A DNA stretch of 9,599 nucleotides from Pseudomonadota bacterium (GTDB taxonomy: Bacteria; Pseudomonadota; Alphaproteobacteria; Rhizobiales; Xanthobacteraceae), in contig JAEYTQ010000104.1 in NCBI GenBank assembly GCA_023433965.1, forward strand, positions 1-9,599. Direction: 5' to 3'. How positions within the stretch are numbered: position 1 is the stretch's first letter; every line of letters begins with the position of its first letter. Shown one piece after another: positions 6,476-9,599 of this stretch. Both the position numbers and the translations under genes were made by a program. The notes beneath the pieces were generated by a model that worked only from the letters and a program-made list of their open reading frames with translations, was not told where the DNA came from and did no database searches.

Positions 6476-6820
6476 TCAACTCGCCGGGAGTCGTCCATCA
6501 TGGCGTGCCGCGTCACCCGCACATTCCTGCTCAACCAGATTGTGCAAGGCATCGCGGATCGCAAGAACACGCTCCCAGCGGATTCCAACAAGGGGAAACT
6601 CGGCACTGCTGGCCAGACTGAGAATCGAGTTCACCGATACCAGGAACTTGTCGTTGCCTTGCGCGGATGCGTCAGCGCGACGTTCCGCGATTAGAGCGTC
6701 GCGCAATCGGACAATGCACTGCACTGCACCGGCCAGACGCTCATGTGTGATCTGAGGCTTGTCCTCCACGATCATGTCAAACGCCTTGGCAGCCTTGCAG
6801 CAGCAGGAGCGGACGCTCAT
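6476..6820 (-). CDS. Uncharacterised 114-residue protein, last gene of the formate dehydrogenase-like operon
   Basis: I do not recognise this protein. It starts MSVRSCCCKAAKAFDMIV, with three cysteines in a row at residues 6-8, and has an amphipathic, mostly helical make-up with no membrane segment or export signal, so it is probably cytoplasmic. The start ATG at 6820 overlaps the TGA of the preceding NrfD frame (TGATG), and GGAG sits seven nt before it. This overlap indicates translational coupling and is the main reason to call the gene real and to prefer this start over the in-frame ATG at 6859. The position downstream of alpha, Fe-S and NrfD genes suggests a role in assembly, maturation or regulation of the complex. 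It is too short and lacks the look of FdhD, FdhE or TorD chaperones. It ends 52 nt from the convergent kinase gene. Confidence 0.7.
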   Translation of the reverse strand: MSVRSCCCKAAKAFDMIVEDKPQITHERLAGAVQCIVRLRDALIAERRADASAQGNDKFLVSVNSILSLASSAEFPLVGIRWERVLAIRDALHNLVEQECAGDAARHDGRLPAS

Positions 6821-7787
6821 CAGGCGGCTCCACCGCGCTCGGTCACCTGTGGATCGCATGCGAGACGGAAATAGTCCTCCGGGCGGCGCGCGGATTCATT
6901 GCCCGCGCGCAGCACGGAATCGCGCATTGCCAATCCACCCGTGAGCACGCAAATCGAGGCGGCTACCATCAACGGGATCGCGGCCGCGGCAAATATGCCG
7001 ACCAGAACGTAGAGAACGACAGCCGTCAGGCTCAGAATCTCAGCACCGAGATGCGCCAGCCCGTACCTGCCGCGGCACCATCGAGCCCCCCCTGCGCGTA
7101 GACGCGGCGCGCGAGCAACGTGGCGGTCAGTTCGACCAGCAGGGAAACGGCCGCGGTGGCGGCGGCAAGAGCGGCGACCCGCAAAGACGGCAGCAGCCAT
7201 AGTGCAGCGATACAAAGCACCGCTGATCCGCTCGCCATCGATGCCGCGCCGAACCGAACCGCAAGCAGGCGGGGTGCGGCCGACCACAGCGGTGTACTCG
7301 TCGCCGAAAGCAGCGCAGCCGGATAACAAGCCATGAGGACGCCGAGCAGGGAGGCGAGGATTCCGCCCGTGAGCGCAAACCACTGCCAATCCAGAACGTG
7401 ACCGGCCAGCGCCAGCAGGCTGAAGAAGCCGAAGCCTGTGAGCACATACGTACCAATCGACATGGGTGAAGTCGGCCGTAGGATGCGCAGCATGTTGTAG
7501 AAGCGCTGCGGCGTATGCAATTCGACGATCAGCAGAATTCCGCCGGCTAGCGCGCCGCCGAGGCCGAAGAGGCGGCCCGCGAGGACGACGGATTCAGTTC
7601 CGTCCGGCCCCGACGCGTCGATCATCGTTGCGACGATCTGTACACTACCGGCTGCGCCGCCAACAAAGATGTAAAGAGCAACCAGCAGGCCGTATATGCT
7701 CGGCTTCAGCGCCGGGTAACCGCCATAGCTAGGAATCGGCGCCGCTGCGCCGGGAGCGTCGGAAGTTAGCGGAACCAAGGCGGTCAT
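6820..7787 (-). pseudogene. NrfD/PsrC-type membrane anchor subunit, interrupted by a frameshift
   Basis: This is the quinone-reacting membrane subunit of the formate dehydrogenase-like complex. The first frame starts at ATG 7787 (or TTG 7802, overlapping the previous stop). It encodes about six hydrophobic helices, beginning PSIYGLLVALYIFVGGAAG, then VVLAGRLFGLGGALAGG and FALTGGILASLLGVLMACYP, as in NrfD proteins. After ARRVYAQGG (about 7088) it loses resemblance and stops at 7032. Another minus-strand frame takes over: RYGLAHLGAEILSLTAVVLY, two more helices, and the family's C-terminal pattern GGLAMRDSVLRAGNESARRP then EDYF, ending at TGA 6820-6822. Adding one base within the run of seven C at 7086-7092 joins both parts into about 322-327 residues, the usual NrfD length. 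The break may be a true mutation, slippage or a sequencing error. As sequenced, the product lacks its last helices. Confidence 0.85.
7086..7092. other. Seven-C homopolymer at the NrfD frameshift point
   Basis: Seven consecutive C on the plus strand (seven G in the coding strand) lie exactly where the NrfD reading frame changes. Upstream the frame reads RRVYAQGG; with eight G it would continue directly into the second frame, which carries the conserved C-terminus. Such runs are prone to polymerase slippage and to under-calling in sequencing. Confidence 0.8.
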
Positions 7788-7798
7788 GAGCAGTCCAT

Positions 7799-8695
7799 TC
7801 AAAGACCGAGAACAATCAGCATGAGTGTGAACAGGGACAGGGCCGCAGCAGTCGCCGCGCCGGCCGCGAGGCTTGGCAGCACGCGGTCGGCACCGCGCGA
7901 GGGCGCCGCAGCAAGATTGTACAGCTCCGGCCGTGCGGTCAGCAGAAAGAACGCATTGAGATGGCGCAGATTGCCGGTCGCTCCTGGCGTTTCCGGCGCC
8001 CCATACAGATAGGCCGAGCCGACACCACGCCGGTGGAGTTCGCTGACCCGTTCTCCGGCCCGCCGTTGCAGCTCGGAGAGTTCACCGAACTGGATGGAAT
8101 TGGTGGGACAGGCTTTGGAGCAGGCCGGCTCGAGACCGCCTTTCAGCCGATCGTAACACAATGTGCATTTGTGAGCCTTTCCATCGGCTTCGTTCAGATC
8201 GACCACTCCGAACGGACACGCCGGAACGCAGTACCCGCAGCCGTTGCAGATGTCCTGCTGCACCACGACCGTGTCGAACTCGGTACGGAAGATCGCGCCG
8301 GTCGGGCAAGCCTCGAGACATGGTGCGTTGCTACAATGCTTGCAGACATCGCTCATCATGAGCCAATGGCTCTGGAAAGGCGGCATTTCTGTCGGCCGCT
8401 TGCCATGCGGGCTGAGTTGCTCGATGAACGCCACGTGCCGCCACGTCGAGGCGGAGAGCTGAAGAGTGTTGTCGTAGCTCTGGCCCGACAGCTTGCGATT
8501 CGCCGAAGGCAGTGCATTCCATTCCTTGCAGGCCACCTCGCACGCCTTGCATCCGATACACAAGCTGGTGTCCGTGAAGAAGCCGTACCGTCTGCCAGGC
8601 TCGATCCGGACGTTCGCCGTCAATTCGGACTCGTCCGGAATCGTTCGATCGAGAGAGGATGTCGAGAAGTACCGCGCGCGCTCATGCACCGTCAT
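7799..8695 (-). CDS. Formate dehydrogenase-type iron-sulfur subunit with four [4Fe-4S] clusters (FdnH/FdoH-like)
   Basis: A 298-residue electron-transfer subunit that would carry electrons from the Mo catalytic subunit to the NrfD anchor. Sixteen cysteines form four groups: C46/49/52/56 (CIGCKACEVAC), C118/121/126/130 (CKHCSNAPCLEAC), C150/153/156/160 (CNGCGYCVPAC) and C177/180/192/196. This is the four-cluster layout of FdnH, FdoH, HybA and PsrB relatives. RYGFFTDTSLCIGCKACEVA and the later NAFFLLTARPELYNL fit the formate dehydrogenase beta type. A hydrophobic C-terminal helix (about 273-298) should anchor it. The start ATG at 8695 has GAGG upstream and overlaps the end of the alpha gene by 14 nt, showing coupling. 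The frame is open further up to 8872, but that part lies within the alpha gene. The stop abuts the NrfD start region. There is no export signal, as expected for a subunit co-exported with a Tat-dependent alpha partner. Confidence 0.94.
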   Translation of the reverse strand: MTVHERARYFSTSSLDRTIPDESELTANVRIEPGRRYGFFTDTSLCIGCKACEVACKEWNALPSANRKLSGQSYDNTLQLSASTWRHVAFIEQLSPHGKRPTEMPPFQSHWLMMSDVCKHCSNAPCLEACPTGAIFRTEFDTVVVQQDICNGCGYCVPACPFGVVDLNEADGKAHKCTLCYDRLKGGLEPACSKACPTNSIQFGELSELQRRAGERVSELHRRGVGSAYLYGAPETPGATGNLRHLNAFFLLTARPELYNLAAAPSRGADRVLPSLAAGAATAAALSLFTLMLIVLGL

Positions 8696-9599
8696 GGACG
8701 GCCTCGCTGACAAGTCGCCCCTTCCGCAGATTGCAGGTGAGCGCCTTGTTCTCGTGCATGCTGGTATTGGCATCGCCAACAACCGCGGTAAGCACATTGG
8801 CGATATCGCCGGTCGCATAACCTTCCCAGCCAAAATGCCAGGGCATTCCGATCTGATAGATGCGGCGTCCATTCGTCTGGAACGGCCGCAGCCGCTCGGT
8901 CACCAAAGCTTTGGTCTCGATCTCGCCGCGTGCGGTGGACAGCACGATCCAGTCGAGATTGCGGATGCCCAGTTCATCGGCCAGCTCGGGCGGAATCTCC
9001 GCAAACCCTTCCGGCTGCAGTTCGGCCGTGCTCGGGACCAGTCGGGTCGGGGCGCCGCCGGTGTGATGTTCGGTCAGCCGATAGGTCGTAAGGGCGTATG
9101 GATAAGCGGGATCGGCAACGGCATGCAGCCGGTTTCCCGGACGGTCCCACTTCTTGGCGGTGGGGCTGGTCTGCTGGGGATATAACAGGTTGCGCAGGGG
9201 CGACTCGATCGGTTCGTAATGCGCCGGCAGTGGGCCGTCTTTCAGTCCGGACGAAACGAAGATATGGCCGCGTCCGTCGGGCATCATTATGAACGGATCT
9301 GCGCCGCTGATCGCATCCATGCCGGCCGGCTTGCTTTTCCAGTCCGGGCAGAAATCCGGCGGCTTGCCCTGCTCGAAATCGATGCCGTCCGGCCCGACCC
9401 ATCGCTGTCTTGCGCCGTCCCACCACACGAGCTTCTTGCGTTCCGACCAGGGACGGCCCTGAGGGTCCGCGGAGGCACGGTTGTAGAGAGTTCGCCGATT
9501 GCCCGGCCACGAGAAGGCCCAGTTCAGATGCGTGCCCGGCCCCTCCGGCCCGTCAGCACTTCGTGCGCGCGTCTGGTTGCGGTCCTCGTCAGGATAGGC
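8682..9599 (-). CDS. Molybdopterin oxidoreductase, formate dehydrogenase alpha-like catalytic subunit (C-terminal part)
   Basis: The last 305 residues of a large DMSO-reductase-family enzyme; the 5' part, with the Fe-S binding site, the Tat signal and the catalytic Cys or Sec, lies beyond the right edge. The visible part begins AYPDEDRNQTR and shows HLNWAFSWPGNRRTLYNRAS, a segment typical of formate dehydrogenase alpha chains. The C-terminal molybdopterin-binding domain (about visible residues 165-300) includes ALTTYRLTEHHTGG, the GMPWHFGWEG segment, and GDIANVLTAVVGDANTSMHE before KALTCNLRKGR. The linked four-cluster Fe-S subunit and NrfD anchor support a membrane-bound respiratory formate dehydrogenase, probably facing the periplasm. 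Because the active-site residue is not visible, another substrate cannot be excluded. The stop overlaps the Fe-S gene start. Confidence 0.9.
   Translation of the reverse strand, partial: AYPDEDRNQTRARSADGPEGPGTHLNWAFSWPGNRRTLYNRASADPQGRPWSERKKLVWWDGARQRWVGPDGIDFEQGKPPDFCPDWKSKPAGMDAISGADPFIMMPDGRGHIFVSSGLKDGPLPAHYEPIESPLRNLLYPQQTSPTAKKWDRPGNRLHAVADPAYPYALTTYRLTEHHTGGAPTRLVPSTAELQPEGFAEIPPELADELGIRNLDWIVLSTARGEIETKALVTERLRPFQTNGRRIYQIGMPWHFGWEGYATGDIANVLTAVVGDANTSMHENKALTCNLRKGRLVSEAVHDGA

Noticed and set aside
7093..7389. Separate gene in the second NrfD frame starting at 7389
   Set aside because: This part is an Arg-rich shadow of the first NrfD frame; only the section below about 7090 looks like NrfD.
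8696..8872. Upstream extension of the iron-sulfur subunit frame
   Set aside because: It lies inside the alpha-subunit gene in another frame, and the ATG at 8695 has GAGG before it and the usual short overlap.
7961..9185. Long plus-strand frames opposite the iron-sulfur and alpha subunit genes
   Set aside because: Antisense to genes with complete cysteine motifs and recognisable molybdoenzyme segments.
1..9599. Mobile element, CRISPR array, or stable RNA gene
   Set aside because: No transposase or integrase, no regularly spaced direct repeats, and no tRNA or rRNA-like sequence were seen.

Overview
The window looks like chromosomal DNA of a GC-rich alphaproteobacterium. Bradyrhizobium and its relatives are the best guess, from three things: strong G/C bias at third codon positions, a HAAT-type amide/urea uptake locus, and an HWE-type histidine kinase with a membrane-embedded N-terminus beside a NrfD-anchored formate dehydrogenase. 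This is inference from gene style, not a taxonomic result. I saw no rRNA, tRNA, CRISPR array, transposase or phage gene.

Left block (1-3817): a transport and sensing locus. On the minus strand, in transcription order, come a GTG-started periplasmic-binding-fold protein with no signal peptide (2089-3162, AmiC-like), a Tat-exported solute-binding protein of the urea/amide type (781-2031), and a LivH/UrtB-type permease (1-720) cut by the left edge. Divergent from them is a MarR-family regulator (3380-3817). A perfect 8-bp inverted repeat sits in the promoter of the solute-binding gene, and a related 21-nt sequence lies just upstream of marR. This suggests that the MarR protein controls the whole locus.

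Middle block (3818-6423): a convergent intergenic stretch with a few palindromes, an aldo/keto reductase on the minus strand (4132-5082), a spacer that may encode a 32-residue membrane peptide, and an orphan HWE-family sensor kinase on the plus strand (5422-6423).

Right block (6476-9599): a minus-strand operon for a membrane-bound molybdenum formate dehydrogenase-like complex. It encodes the catalytic alpha subunit (C-terminal part only; the gene runs off the right edge), an electron-transfer subunit with 16 cysteines for four [4Fe-4S] clusters, a NrfD/PsrC-type membrane anchor, and a 114-residue protein of unknown function. The genes overlap or nearly touch, which indicates coupled translation. 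Electrons from the Mo site would pass through the Fe-S chain to the quinone pool via the NrfD anchor. As sequenced, the anchor gene is broken by a one-base shift at a run of seven C (7086-7092). Restoring one base gives a normal-length protein whose stop codon overlaps the start of the 114-residue gene.

The points most worth a second look are the signal-less AmiC-like protein paired with a MarR regulator, the shared operator-like sequences, the frameshift at the homopolymer in the NrfD gene, and the unknown small protein coupled to it.
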